DNA of 64,000 nt from Brachionus rotundiformis (GCA_016802295.1 JAESIW010000203.1:500134-564133); one strand, 5' to 3'; shown: positions 1-13,107, numbered from the stretch's first letter. The notes: generated by a model from the sequence alone, not told the origin. Numbers and translations: made by a program.

Positions 1-712
1 TAAATTTTATTTTTTTAATTAAATTTTATTTAATGAAATTAATTATACAAAAGGAGAAAAAGGTACACACGGCCAAAGACTAGTGTATTTAAAATTGACT
101 TTTTAATTAAAAAAAAAAAAAGATAGAGAAAATTAATTTGTACCATAAAAAAAAATAAGAAAAAAATCCAATAAAACAAAAAGTAATTATTTTTTCCAAT
201 AGATATATAAATGACAATTTCAAGACGAAAAAATTTGTTGCTATTGCCCAGTCCTTAACTTCAGATGAGCTAAATGTTTTAAATACTTATAGCTCGATAT
301 TTATCTTGAAGATTTGTTTTTTTTTTATTTGGTTACTAAATGACAAATCGAGCTCTCTCTATTTGTTTGACAAGAAAAATTTAAGATTTTTTTCTCCTCT
401 CTCTCTCTTTTCTTTTGTTCACCAATAAAATATTTATTTTCTTGACAAAAAATATAACCAATATAAATTATTAATGGGTGGAGAAATAGAAAATCTAATT
501 GGTTTTTATTAAGCATTATAAAAAACAAAATCAGTCTTTCTCATTTTATTTTATTTTATTTCGATTAATAAAAATGAAACAAAAACCCAATCAAATATTC
601 GAATAGTTATTTCTTTATTTTTATTCATTTATAAACAAAATAAAACTATTATTTATCTATTGTTTTTTATTTAAAATTTAACATAGATAGATAGATATAA
701 TAGAAAAGAAAA
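1..712. other. AT-rich region upstream of Hmx
   Basis: No coding exon is visible. The stretch is almost pure A/T with poly-A and poly-T runs and a short CT-rich tract near 390-415. A TATA-like cattataaaa lies near 515, and short TAGATAGATA repeats sit just before the Hmx start. It is presumably promoter and 5' UTR of Hmx. The transcription start cannot be fixed from sequence alone. Confidence 0.5.
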
Positions 713-2461
713 ATGACTAATGCAAGCTCAAGTCAACAAAGCGAAGAGAGGCCGAGCGGCACTGAGGCTGTGTCGCCGCCGCCAGAGACACTCAAGCGGC
801 CGAGAGAGGACTCGGTCGAGGCCGAGGAGCCTAGTAGCCCTCCGCCGTGCAAAACAGCCAAGGTGACCTATTCTATAATGAGCATCTTGGCCAAGGACAA
901 AAAGTCAAACAAAGAGAACAGCTTGGAAACGGAGCCGGCCTCGCCGCCTGCCCCGCCAGCCGACAGCCAAACGCAACCAATCAATCCTTTCTTGGTCAAC
1001 CCATTCTTGGCTGCAGCAGCCGCGGCCGCCCAGTCCGGCCATTCCTCCCTTCTCAACAACATATCCAACATGGCTCTCATGTCCAAAAATCAATCAGCCG
1101 ACATGTGGCCCTGGTTCAACATGGCTGCCATGTCCGCTCTGTACGGACTAGATAGTATGTTTTATTTTTTGTTTAATCTCTTGCCTTGTCTCTGTGTGTC
1201 TTTTTTTTTTCTCGTTTCTAAAGTTCTAAAGTAATTTGAATAAATTTAATTGACAAGCTTTTGTTGTGGTACCAGTGTAATTTTAGTTGACAGTGAAAGT
1301 TTAAAATTACAAATCAATTAAGACTTCAAGTTTAATTTAACTTAGCACAATTAAATTAAAATTCAAATAACACTTTATAAAATCTATATATATATAAAAA
1401 ATCAAATTTCTAAATATTAATTGCCTTTTCTCTTATTGTGTTAATTAGAAGGACAGTACACAGGCTTGTTTTCGTCAGTCGATAATAATTCACATTTGAG
1501 AAGCGTAGCAGGAGGACAGTCAAATCAGTTTGGTCACGTGACTGCAAAGAGTGACGAGCAAGCAGTGCTGAGAGCCAATCAGATTCATCATCAGCTGGGC
1601 AAGTACGAGCATGTGAACAGGTCGGGCTCGCAGTCCTCGTCGAGCTCGACGTCGCCGGCCAGCAAGTACGGCGGCGGCGACGAAGGTGCCAAGGCCGAGA
1701 GTAGAAAGCTGCTGAACAGATCACTGGACGAAGAGGAGGAGCAGGCCAACCGACTGGGCTTCAGCGGCGCCAGCATGGGCGACGAAGACGAGCTCGACGA
1801 TGATGACGAGGACATCGACGGCTCGAACAACGGCGACTCGTTTGACAACATGCGCAAAAAAAAGACCAGGACCGTGTTCTCGAGGAACCAGGTGTTTCAG
1901 CTGGAGAGCACGTTTGACATGAAGCGGTACCTGTCGAGCTCGGAGCGCTCATCGTTGGCCAACTCGTTGCAGTTGACCGAGACCCAGATCAAAATTTGGT
2001 TCCAAAACCGGCGCAATAAGTGGAAACGACAGCTGGCAGCCGAGATCGAGGCGAGCAGCTCGACAAACCAGCATCAGCAGACCCAGCATCAACTGAGCGT
2101 GTCGTCGTCGGGCAGTCAGCGAAGCTCGATCGGCTCTGCTAACCAACGACTGGTCCGAGTGCCTGTGCTCTACCAGACCGAGGGCCAAAGACCGCTGATG
2201 ATGGGCCAGCAAGACGCCGCCGAGCACGTTCAGTCGAGCTCCTCGTCGACCCACTCTTCGCTAGCCTCGCCATCCAACTCGGCCAACCCTGCTTCCCTGC
2301 TCTCGCCCTCTATGCTCGCCGCCGCAGCTGCTGCCTCCTCTCTCTACTACGCTGCCGCTGCCCACGCCCAACCCGGACAGTTCCACAACTTCAATCTCAA
2401 CATGGCCAACACCACAGCCAACTCCAACCAACACAAACAATCTATTTCAAGCATCCTATGA
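713..2461 (+). CDS. Hmx: Hmx (Nkx5-type) homeobox transcription factor
   Basis: Two exons, 713-1154 and 1449-2461, join in phase 1 across a 294-base GT..TAG intron to give 484 residues. The homeodomain is residues 284-343. It starts KKKTRTVFSRNQ, has W48, F49, N51 and R53 of the recognition helix (KIWFQNRRNKWKRQL), and carries the DMKRYLSSSER stretch diagnostic of the HMX family. Near residue 56 the string TYSIMSILAK resembles the eh1-like Groucho-binding motif found N-terminal in many NK-class repressors. An acidic DDEDELDDDDED run precedes the homeodomain, and Ala, Ser and Gln runs flank it. The family are nuclear DNA-binding regulators, mainly of neurons and sensory organs. The start is the first ATG of a long open frame. 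A polyadenylation signal AATAAA lies at 2490. The coding region is much richer in GC than its surroundings. Confidence 0.95.
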
Positions 2462-5400
2462 ATCTACCAGCCATTTGACCAGAATAAGGAATAAATATAA
2501 AAATATTTTTTATCAATTAATGCGAGAGAATTATCAATACTCAAAAAAATGAAGATTATTATTTATAATGTTTAATTAGAAGCTCATTTAAATGATTATA
2601 TCTTTTCTCATTTATTTTTTTTGTTTAAATTTTTTTTTTTAGAATTTATCTAGCTGCTAATTAAGTGTGTCAAAAAGATGTATATACAAAATTTCCACAT
2701 CCACTTTCCTCTCACTCTTTTCTCTATCTTCTTTTTTAATTATTTTTTTTTCTAAGAATAAGATTTTTGTGCTTTTTTTTTGTTTTATTTTTAAATTCAA
2801 TTATTTTTTTTCAAAACCGATTAGTAAATAAAAATTTAAAAAATAAAATAACTATTTCTGTATTTGTTTATAAATGAAGAAATTCGAATAGGCGAAAGTA
2901 ATTATTGTGAACAAAGAAAAACAATAAGTTCTATATAATTAAATGGATTAGTAGAACGGAATATTGTGAGCAAGTATTTGACCAGAATTTTGCTTATTAG
3001 TTCACTCTTGACTTGATATGATTATATTATAACGATTTATTTTATTCAAAGTAATTAAAGTAGCTCGAAAGCTGATCATTAGAACGCCTCAGTGATCTTA
3101 TTCACTTTTCTTACTTAAAGTCCTTTCCTTTTTATCGTTTGTTCTGCAGTTTGCTGCCATCCTCTTGTTTTCACTCTCCCTCCCTCTCTCCTCCAAATAC
3201 AAAGCTCTAGTGAACAGCTTGAAAGAACAGCACTCAAACATGCACTGTACAAATCTCGAGGCGAGTTAACGACCAATCATAAGAGTTTATTCTTGTTTTC
3301 ACTTTTGAAATGTTGCATCAAACAAAGAACCTGACGAAAGAGCTAAGATAACTTGGAGGAGAACAGTTGAAAGAGATCTGAAAGAGACTAGCCTCGTAGG
3401 ACTCAATTTGATATAATAAAGAAACATTCAAACTGACATTTTATACAATTTATTTGAAATAAATTTTTTAATTTAAAAAAATCATTAATAAATTAATAAA
3501 AATATAAATGAAAAAAATTATCTATTTTTTTAATTTTAATATTGAGCAATTGGCAACCCGGGCCCCGAGGGCTCATTCACTCCATTCTACAGAAATACAC
3601 CAAGTAATAGCGCACACTATTGTCACATGGGACTGAAAGGGAGATAAATCAATTAGATTAGTTTTTAGACATAAAGCATGTGCCACTTGAATACCGGAGA
3701 CAAGCTATCCATTAAACTTTACATGATTAAATCGTTTTAGTTTGGCAAAGTAATTTGTCAAATAAAACATTTGGCTCAGTATAGATATATTAGCATTTGT
3801 CCTCAAGGTAATTAAAAATTTGCATTCAATATTTCAACAAAATATGTTCATTTACAAACTGAATAGTTTCATTACATCCAATCAACAGATAAAATCAAAA
3901 TTCCTAAATCTAATTATTAAAATTAGTAATTAATATTTAATATTTTAATCACGATAGAGAGCAAAGTATCATTTTAAGATAAGAAAGATATTTTTCTTTA
4001 TTCATATCAATATGCATATAAAAATATTCTTTTTTTTTTGCTTCAATTTACATCCATAATCAAGAAAACAAAAAAATGATTAACTCTAATTATTGTCAAA
4101 TGATTTACATGCTCTAATAAAGCATTTGTCTACTACTTAGCGTTATCATATTATACTCTTGATAAGCTTGTCTGGTACCACAAATTAGATTATTTCACGC
4201 CACAGAGCGTTACTAGGACAATAGAAAGAGCCCGCGAATAGTTCTTAATTCGATTATAGTTGGTAAATAATTTAATCCAGCGGCTGGTCTCTCTACAATT
4301 GTAGCAACAAAAAGATTTCACAAATTCCTACACACAGCGCATCACAATCTCTAGTATCAATATTTTATCTGTATGAGAGAAACACAAAAAAAAATTAAAG
4401 CAGGATTTATTTTCATTTAATTCCTTAATGGAATTTTAACCGAAAATTAGATTAAAATAACTTTTTATTTCATATGTTTTATTTTTTCTTTTATTTGACA
4501 TTATCGTCAAATTTTGAAATAGGACACTTTTCGGTAATTTGTTTAGCTTTATAATTTATTAAAAGAATTTTTATCACTAGAAATCGGATCTAATTAAAAA
4601 CAAAATTCTAAATGTAATTAAAAAAATTTAATCTTTTGTTTCTGTTTCAAGTGCCAATCATGTTTCCAAGTCTAATCGACTTCTTGCTAATTATTTTGTT
4701 TCATACATCAAATCGCATTACAGTTGGTTCAATACTTGATTATTTTTTAAATATAGATAACTGTGTTTAAGAGCACTCAATGGTGCCATGTCTGATAGAT
4801 AAAGTCTGCCACATAATCGCCTCAAATCTTGATCTCTGTTTGAAAAGCATTTGACGCAAATCTTGCTGTGATAATTTCTTTATTATTGCATCACCATGGA
4901 CCAGACTCTCTTACCCTAATTAGCATTGTTCCATTCACTTTTATTAGAAACGCCTAGGAAACAAAATACTTTGAACTGTTTCCGGCTTTTTGGTTCTAAG
5001 AGATCTCTCTCTTTTTTTTGTTTAAAAGTTGAAATAAACATAATTCAAGTGATTGTATGAAATGGTGTGATAATGATAAAATTGTCGATAAATGCCTCAA
5101 ATAATAGCTCTGCATAAGGCAAATAGGCTTTGATGTTTTTGAAGTGCTGTTTTGGAAATAAATTGCGCCGAGCTTGCCTACCTACTGCAATTCAAATAGA
5201 ATTAAATGTATTTTTTAAAATGTGATTTAGTTCTTGATTAAAATTGACAAAGATGATAAAAAATAAAAAATTAATTAAAACATAATCCTAATATTATATC
5301 ATTTAATAATTACTTTAATTAATTAGATTTAATAATCATATAAAGCGTGTCGATTGTCATAGACAATCTGGCCTATATCTTAGTTCATTAAATAGATTAT

Positions 5401-7515
5401 TTTTCTAATTAATTAAAATTTCTTAAATAAAAAAGCTATAGATCAATTTCAATGAAGTATACAAATAAGCTTTTACCACAAAATAAAAACAAACTACTTT
5501 TTTAATTAGAAAAAACCAATCATGTTAAAAATTTAAATTATCTTTTCTAATATATGATCTGATGACTTGAATAAAATTAATTTGTTAATTTTTTAAAAGT
5601 TAATAATTAAATATATAATTGAAAATAATAATCTGATGCTTAATAAATAAATGATTTAATTCTTAGGATTTATTAAAGAGTTACCAATTGACGCTTGGCA
5701 AAAATTTGTTTCTGTTTTATATAAAACCAGTTGTTTAAATAGATAAAGATTACGATTAGGCTCCAGGAGACTCATGACTTGCCTTATTAAAACTTATTGA
5801 TACCAAATAATTAATATTATTATTATGTATTTCAATTAATACAACAAGGGTAATTCTATCATTGAAGAAAATTTAGTCATCAGAAAAAAGATATCTATTG
5901 TACACAATTTTGAAAGAAAGATCTCTCAAGTACCAGAGAAAATCTTTTCCTTTAAAGATAAAATCATAATTTAATAAAAAACAAGTATTTTTTCATTAAA
6001 TAAATTATTAAAAATTCAATTAGATAAAGCTTTTATTTAAATTTTGAAAAATTTTTAAAATAATTAATGATATAAAGTTGAGTAAGATTTTTGCTTATAT
6101 TTATTCAAAGCTGCTTTGTATAGATTCTATGGAAAAAGCTGCTACAGCTTCTCACTCCCTATTGCTAGTGAAGGTCTCAAATAATTAAAATTAATAATTG
6201 ATAATTTGAAATTAATTAGGAATAAAATATTTAATTTATATTAAAAACTTTAAAATTATGGAAATATATAAAGCAATAGTTGGTAATCACAAACAAGATT
6301 AGATTTTTAGAAATTTTTTTTTCGATGAAAAATGTTTTTTAATTTGTTTAATTTAAGTTTTACCAAGGTAGAATTTACTTAATTTTTCCTCACTTAAGTT
6401 TTTTTGATTATTTTAAATTTTAAATTTTAATAATAATCTGTTTAACCAGATCTTGTGGTAAAACATTCCAAACATTAACTATTTATAAAATTCTAAAAAA
6501 TTTCAATAATATTTTAAAAATTTAACTAAAGCTCCAACTAACAGCAAGCTTTTTATTAAACTTAAAAAATTTCATAACTAATTAATTAAGTTTTTATAAT
6601 AAATCTTAAATGTTTGAATTGTAAAAAAAATATGAAATTAACTGTCTAATTTTTGTTATACACGTCAAACCAGCATTTACCATCAAGCATTTTACAATTG
6701 AAAAATACTGAATTTAGTAAAGCTATAAATATTTTCCAATAAATTAGATTTAATTTTAAATTAGTATTATTAATGAATAAATTTACTAATTTGAGAAAAG
6801 TTTAATTCTTTTTTTTAACTTTAATCGTATCATACTCAATAAGTTTGGTTAAAAACAAAAAATATAAGTTTTTCCAAACATAACTTCTTAATATTATTAT
6901 ATTAGATAATTCAATAATAATTAAGTTTATTAAATCAGTTTGAGAAAAATATAATCTGTTTAATAAATCGTAAAGCTAATTTTTTTATATTTCAAGACAT
7001 AAATTTGGTAGATGGTAAAAAAAATTCAAGATTTTTTTCTAATTTTTTTATTTTAAGTTACAATTCGAAAAAAATTAAATTTAATAAGAAGTGTCAAAAA
7101 TACAAAAATAGATAGAATAATTCAATTAATATTTAAGTCAAATAACTAATTAATTTTTCCAACGACTTTCCATTTACTTTTATTTTAATTAATTATACAA
7201 AAATAAAAATTAAGCCGAAAAATATTTCCTTTCTTAATGCTCTGTGCCTTTTTTAATTTCATTATATAAAGAATTTTTTTAAAATTCAAAACAAAATCGG
7301 CTAATTTTGCTTCCAGTTTTGAATTTAAGTTTCGTAAAACGAAAAACATTCCGAAAAAAAAAACAACTTGTAAAATTAAATATATATTTTTTTTCTTTTT
7401 TTTTTAATAAAAACTCTTCTAAATTATTGATATTTATTATTTGAGCTTTTAGATGCTTACTGCTATCATTTATAAAGAAAACTATAAGAAAAAATTGATG
7501 TTTTATTGATTACAT
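2462..7515. other. Gene desert between Hmx and PP1
   Basis: About 5 kb with no convincing exon on either strand. Two blocks, roughly 3050-3420 and 4100-5190, are less A/T-biased and could be conserved regulatory DNA of Hmx, but nothing proves it. A 30-base copy of PP1 coding sequence lies at 5675-5704 (separate entry). The remainder is low-complexity A/T. Confidence 0.5.
5675..5704 (-). pseudogene. 30-base exact copy of PP1 coding sequence
   Basis: These 30 bases are identical to 7826-7855 inside PP1 exon 3, in the same orientation; that exon segment encodes FFAKRQLVTL. Similarity stops abruptly on both sides. A match this long, with about 40 percent G+C in such AT-rich DNA, is not expected by chance. 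It is too short to be a normal processed pseudogene. A templated insertion during break repair is the simplest inference. Confidence 0.75.
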
Positions 7516-8937
7516 TCACATTTTTTTGATACCGTTCCGAGTTGGTGTAGACGGACGGTTCGGGTTGGCCATTCCGAGTCTCTTCTTGTCTGATGGCTTC
7601 AGTATCTAATCAAATTAATTAGTCAAATTATTTTAAACAATTTATATTTTTTAAACTTAATAAAATTAATTAAATAAATAAATAAATAAATAATTAAAAA
7701 TAATATTATTTGTTTATTAATTTTATGTAATAAACTATTTACTTGGAATGAGCACATTAGGGTTTCGTCCACACTCATCATAGCACCAGCGTTGTCGAAC
7801 TCGCCGCAGTAGTTGGGCGCCGAAAAAAGAGTTACCAATTGACGCTTGGCAAAAAACTCGTATCCATCTTCGACAACTTGGTGCGCACGACAAATAAGAT
7901 CAAGGTCGTGCTTTTGCAGAAACTTGGCAACCACTTCGCTGCCAAATGTGAACGAAACACCTCTGTCATTTTCGCCCCAGCCAGTTATGTCCTTGTCCGG
8001 ATCGCTCCACAACAAGTCACAGAGCAAGCCTTGGTCTGGCACATCAGTGGGCCTCATTATTCTTCTTATTTGCTCCATTGACTGCAAATCAGGCGACAAA
8101 CCGCCGTGACAACAAAATATCTTCTCGTCAATTATGGCTGCCACTGGCAAACAATTGAAACAGTCTGTGAAAGTTTTCCACAATTTGATGTTGTAGCGTC
8201 GCTTGCACTCGTCGTAGAAACCGTAGATACGGTTTATACTGGCGCATTCGTGGTTGCCTCGAAGGAGAAAAAAGTTCTCTGGAAACTTTATTTTGTATGC
8301 CAACAAAAGACAAATGGTTTCAAGTGATTGCTTGCCTCGGTCGACATAGTCGCCCAGAAACAAGTAGTTCGACTCGGGCGGAAACCCGCCGTACTCGAAC
8401 AGTCTCAACAAGTCATAGTACTGGCCATGAATGTCACCTTTTTAGGTTCCAAAAAATAAAAAATCAATAAATAAATTGTTTCAAAGCAATAGACAAGATA
8501 AAATAAGACAAGATAAGATTGTTTTTTTTTTTTTGGTTAAATTTAATTTGGAAAGAAAATGGTCTAAAAAAATTAAAATGTACCGCATATTTTGAGCGGT
8601 GCTTCCAATTCGAGCAAAATTGGTTGACTTAGGAATATCTCGCGCGATTTGAAGCACAAACCTTTGATCTCGTTTTCGGTCAGCTGGACATTTTTGCCAG
8701 GCTTCGAGTTTCTTACTAAAAATTTAAATTCATCAAATTAATTTTCAGACTTTTAATTTGGTTTCTAATTCAGTGACCTGAACAATTACGGAATTAGAAT
8801 TCAAAAAGTTAGATGGAAATTTCCAACCAGCCTAAAACCAATTCAAAATTGGTTTCTATAGGGACCACAAAAGAAAATTTACCTTCCAGCAAGCGTGCTA
8901 TAATGCTGTCTATGTTCAGCTTCTCTGTATCAGCCAT
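7516..8937 (-). CDS. Serine/threonine protein phosphatase PP1 catalytic subunit
   Basis: Four exons read on the minus strand: 8937-8883, 8715-8584, 8437-7743 and 7605-7516, giving 323 residues against about 323-330 in animal PP1. The N-terminus MADTEKLNIDSIIARLL is the PP1 type. The metallophosphatase motifs GDIHG (split by intron 2), GDYVDRG and RGNHE are intact, as are HGGLSPDL, SAPNYCGEF and the two active-site histidine regions. The enzyme dephosphorylates Ser/Thr substrates in nucleus and cytoplasm with targeting subunits. The tail is short and ends RPSTPTRNGIKKM. The TPTR there replaces the usual TPPR site phosphorylated by CDK in vertebrate PP1, so that regulation may be retained in altered form. 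Intron 2 uses an AAG acceptor. An open frame continues past exon 3, but the family C-terminus ILKPSDKK is restored only by splicing to exon 4. I cannot separate the alpha, beta and gamma classes with confidence. Confidence 0.95.
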
Positions 8938-10098
8938 TTAATTATGGTTTATTTATTTGTCTATTTTAAATAAATAAAATTAATAAATTATTTAACAAAC
9001 AAATTGTGCACCAAAGTTTTTTAAAGCAAAGTTTGTCTTATCCAGTGGTTGAGTGTGAAAATTTTGAATGAAGCCTTTAGCTCTTATAGTTAGAAAAAAA
9101 ACGATGCATTAAAAATTTTATATTTTATTTTTTAGAGAATATTAAATTTTAGCTTCATATGCAAATTGCGATACAAATATCAAAAATAATATTTTATGTT
9201 TATATATATATTATATTAGCATTTTCCAAAATTATAAATTTGTTAAAATAAATTTGAAAAATTTGCCTATGTCACGCATTTGAACATGTCTTTGAGCCTT
9301 CATATCTAATATACCAACACTGAGCCCAACACTTATCTATTCTGACCAATTTATCTATTTATCATTTTTAAATTTAGTCCAATCTACCAAACTAGTAGAG
9401 AAACTAGGTTATCCAAACTATCTTTGATTGTTTACACTTTCTCATTCACTTGCCCATTGAATAATCCTTGGAGCATTGCCGATCCGACCATTTGGATAAG
9501 TGATAGAGTCTAGATTTAATTAAAAGAACCATTGAATCAAATTTGTTAAATCAATTGAGCCAATTTATTAAAAAATAGATTTAAAAAAAGCGAAAATAAA
9601 TTTTTTTATTTTTATTTGAGTAAAAAAAAGGATACTATTTAAAATAATTTTTTTGTTTAATTTAACCATTAAAATAAAGAACAAATTAGATAAATTGTGT
9701 GACAAGCTTTTTATTTTATTTCTTAAATTATTGTCAAATTTTACAAATTAAACTTGACAAAAAAAATAAAGTAAGAAAAGACACTAAAGTATTCTAATAA
9801 AAATAGATAATTTTTTATTTTATATTTTTATATATAGATATTTTTTATTATATTTGAGCCTAATTAAGAAAATAATAAAATTAAAAGAAAATATCGTCGG
9901 AAAATAATTTTTAAAAAACTAACTGAATTAGATAATTAAAGGGTTTGATTTTTATCTTAAAATAGATGAAAAAATAGAAAAAAAAATCGGATTATTTGTG
10001 TCGTTTGGCTAAAAAAAGGTAGATACATGAGAGCTTAGGTAAGAAATTGGTAAGAAGTTCACACACGAATGAGATTCTGAATATTGAAGCTTAAGGCT
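8938..10098. other. Intergenic, PP1 start to hexokinase distal end
   Basis: AT-rich, no exon seen. It holds the PP1 promoter (the minus-strand gene starts at 8937) and the 3' flank of the distal alternative hexokinase exon. The part 9240-9500 is less biased and has no recognisable motif. Confidence 0.45.
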
Positions 10099-10203
10099 TT
10101 AGGGGCTGGTTTGACCAAGAGCTTCGAGGCGTTTCTTATTCTCGACTGCCGCGACCATGCTTGCGCCTTTGCCAGATGCGTCCGTGGACAAAATTATCTT
10201 GTA
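10099..10203 (-). CDS. Alternative distal last exon of hexokinase
   Basis: Read on the minus strand after an AAG acceptor (atttaag), this 105-base block encodes 34 residues and a stop: YKIILSTDASGKGASMVA, then AVENKKRLEALGQTSP. It aligns with the proximal last exon (10987-11088, YQIVLSTDGSGIGAALSA...). Both enter in phase 0 and both supply the C-terminal glycine-rich ATP-site strand of hexokinase. The residues after the motif fit canonical hexokinase as well as, or better than, the proximal copy. The DG to DA change in the motif is unusual. Exon duplication followed by alternative terminal-exon use is the best reading. A dead duplicate is possible, but the frame and stop are clean. Confidence 0.8.
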   Translation of the reverse strand, partial: YKIILSTDASGKGASMVAAVENKKRLEALGQTSP

Positions 10204-10986
10204 CTTAAATACAAATTGTTAGTATTGACAATCAAAATTAAAGGTGAGTATAAAAAAGGAGCAATGTAGAATAATGGCATAAAAATAAAGCTGAAAAATC
10301 TTTATTATAAATTAATGATTTAAAAGAAGTGATAAGCGTCTAAGGGAGCATTAAGCCAGTTTAAATTTATACACATGTTATTATCTTTTTTAATTTGGTC
10401 AAATATTGAAAAAATTTTACTTTAATTTTTTTCTTTATTTTTTAAAATTTTAAATTCCAAATATTTGAATTTTTGAGATTAAAAAAAATTTAAATTAAAC
10501 AAATTAAAAAGGATCAAAACAATTATAATTAAAGATAACAATATAATAATGTGAATATAACTCTTTATTTTTTTGTTTTGTTGTTGATGTTGTCTAGAAT
10601 CTACATAAATATTATACATGCTCTCTATAATGGACCTCAACGTAATTCACAAAAGGTATTATTAAATAGATAATTGGCAACTAATAAAAATTTTTGTTGA
10701 CTTTATTGAGAAAAACCGGAAAAAATCTTCACTAAAAATTCTCATTTATTTATTCTTTTTCAAAAGCTTTCTGCTGCTATAAGTCTAATGGACCAAGCCA
10801 TTTACCAAAAAAAGTACAGTTTTTATAAAACCGGTTGTTCCAAAAAAAACACACTTGATGCAAAAAAAAAAGGTAAAAACAGATTTTTTTCTTAAGTCTG
10901 ATGGTAAACTTCCATAAGTTATAATAATAATTAATAATTAATAATTGAGGCAATAAAATTTGATATCATTCTAAATCGGTCACCGT
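10204..10986. other. Gap between the two alternative hexokinase last exons
   Basis: AT-rich sequence of about 780 bases that would be intronic when the distal exon is used and 3' flank when the proximal one is used. TTTATT on the plus strand near 10744 is a possible minus-strand polyadenylation signal for the proximal exon. No exon seen. Confidence 0.45.
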
Positions 10987-13107
10987 TTAGAATGGAAAGC
11001 TGATCTTATAGTTTTTGTAGTCTGGCGCTGTTACTGCTGATAGCGCTGCTCCAATACCGCTTCCGTCAGTTGAAAGTACAATTTGATACTGTTTTAGATA
11101 ACAAAAAAAATCAAATAATATTTTTAAAAAATTAAATCAAAATAAATAAAATAAATATTCCAATTTTAATATTTTTTTTCTTTAATTAATTTAAAAAATA
11201 AAAATTGAAATTGAAAAATAAACACAATTAATATTCAACTGACTTACACAGATACCCTACATGCATATAAAATGGTAAAGTAAACTTACCCTAATGTGAG
11301 GATGAACCAACATTTGCATGGCTTTTTCCATGTTTTTCTTAAATTTTGGATGAAATCTGTATAGAGATCCGTCAACAGCAATGGTCACGTTTGGTGAATT
11401 GATGTGATTAAGCAAAACAGCTAGGCCTTTAAATAGATAAGTAATTAGGAGACAAGCTTTCCCATTTTTTTTTATTTGGTGGTACCTGCGGCGGCCAATT
11501 GAGCAGCTCGTCTGGACACTAATTTGCATACATACTGAACTATGACACAATCATCATACGTCGGTCTGTCCAAACCCATTTGTTCAAGCACCGACTTTGT
11601 GTGTCTATAGGTCACCCCTGAGTCTGTTTCGATTTCGGACACGTACTTGGTATAAAAGCTACCTTTGGTATACAACGCTTGACGGTAATCTGTGCTCCAG
11701 CTGTGATCCCTATGACCAACAAACAACAACTCTTTTTCCCACAAGTCCAATATAATCAAGCGCACTATTTCTCCCATGTACATGCCGGACATCATTTTTT
11801 CATATCTAAAATAAAACAATTTTATCTATAGTTAGTTAGAAAATTTTTTATCTTTTTTATATGAATTTTTTCAATCAAAAAAAAATAAAATAAAATATTT
11901 CTGATAAAAAATTTACATTTGTCTTGTTGGATTAAGGGAAGTTTTGTCGACTTCGATGTCGTAGTCGGTCCTCAAGAAGTTAAGACAGCCATTATCACCA
12001 AAAGCGCCCCATTCCATGTTTATAATGACCTGTTTTGGGTCATCGCGGTCACCATCCCAGGTCTTCACATTGTCCAAATTCTCAACATAACAAGCATTGG
12101 AACCAGTGCCAAGTATGAGACCAATTTTAGTATTCTGGTCGTTGTAGGCAGATGCCATCAGCGTGCCAACTGTGTCATTTACCAAGGCCAAAACTTTAAC
12201 TTTAATATCCTAATTAAACAATAAATTAAGAATAAAAAATTAATTAATTTCTTTTTTTGCTTAAAACTATGCTTACGGCTCTTCTTTCAATGGCCTCTTG
12301 CAACATGGCCACAACATCGTTACCAACCACACCGCTGCAGTCAAAGCCTTTGGTCCAATTGGCCAAAATGGCCGACGCGAGGCCTTTTTGGCTACAAGGG
12401 AACGAAAAAGTAAAGCCCAATGGATATTCGCGGTTGTTTTGGATCAACTTTTCGGCATTCATAAAGCCAGCCAAGCATTTGGCAATGTGGTCAAACAATT
12501 GAATGCCAGTGCCGGTCATAATCGACTGTGGTATGAGAAACACCTTCGATTTGACCTTGATGTCGCCCGAGTCCAAGTTAATCAACAAAACACGAAAGTT
12601 AGTACCACCCAGGTCCAGAGCAAGTATGTCACCTTTTTCAGAACCATCTGGCAATGAACGAACATAAGTTGGAAACATTTTCACATCGGCTTTATCATGA
12701 GTAGCCGGGTCCAAGCCCCTGTGCATCTCGTCCAACATCAATTCCATAACTTTGTGCAAACACTCTTTGGAAAGCTTAAATTTGCCAAGTATGTGCTCGA
12801 TTTGGTCATTTTTGTCTGCCTCGCGCACATGAAAGCGGTGTCTACGCTTGGCCAGCTGATATCCAACATAGAACGCTGAACCAAAAGCAGCAGCGCTAGC
12901 CAAACTAATCGCCACTGCTTTTTTCACAAGACCAGAATTGTTCTCAGCGTCAAAAGGCACCACTTTGCCCGACACCTGTCTGGACGTGCTCACCACGGCC
13001 GCCTTCAAGCCCCTACCAACTATTTCATTCTGTACATAGCTCAGACTATTCGACACCACTCGACCAAGACCATTAATGTAAGATGACGGCGACTGAATAT
13101 TTTCCAT
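10987..13107 (-). CDS. Hexokinase with N-terminal membrane anchor
   Basis: Minus-strand exons 13107-12277, 12209-11917, 11805-11486, 11426-11290 and 11088-10987 join to 560 residues. Hexokinase hallmarks in order: LALDLGGTNFRV (about 162-173), LGFTFSFPCSQKGL (sugar-binding signature), VNDTVGTLMA, LILGTGSNACY, WGAFGDNG, NPTRQIYEKMMSGMYMGE, VDGSLYRFHP, and LSTDGSGIGAA at the end. The enzyme phosphorylates glucose with ATP, the first step of glycolysis. Unusually, about 100 residues precede the first conserved helix, including a hydrophobic stretch at about 64-84 (LVKKAVAISLASAAAFGSAF) followed by AKRRHR. This looks like a true membrane segment rather than the short mitochondrial-binding tip of vertebrate hexokinases. 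A second, alternative last exon lies at 10099-10203. Intron 3 uses an AAG acceptor. A single catalytic domain makes this the 50-kDa type plus anchor. Confidence 0.95.

Noticed and set aside
10084..10269. 61-codon plus-strand frame
   Set aside because: It is the shadow of the alternative hexokinase exon on the minus strand.
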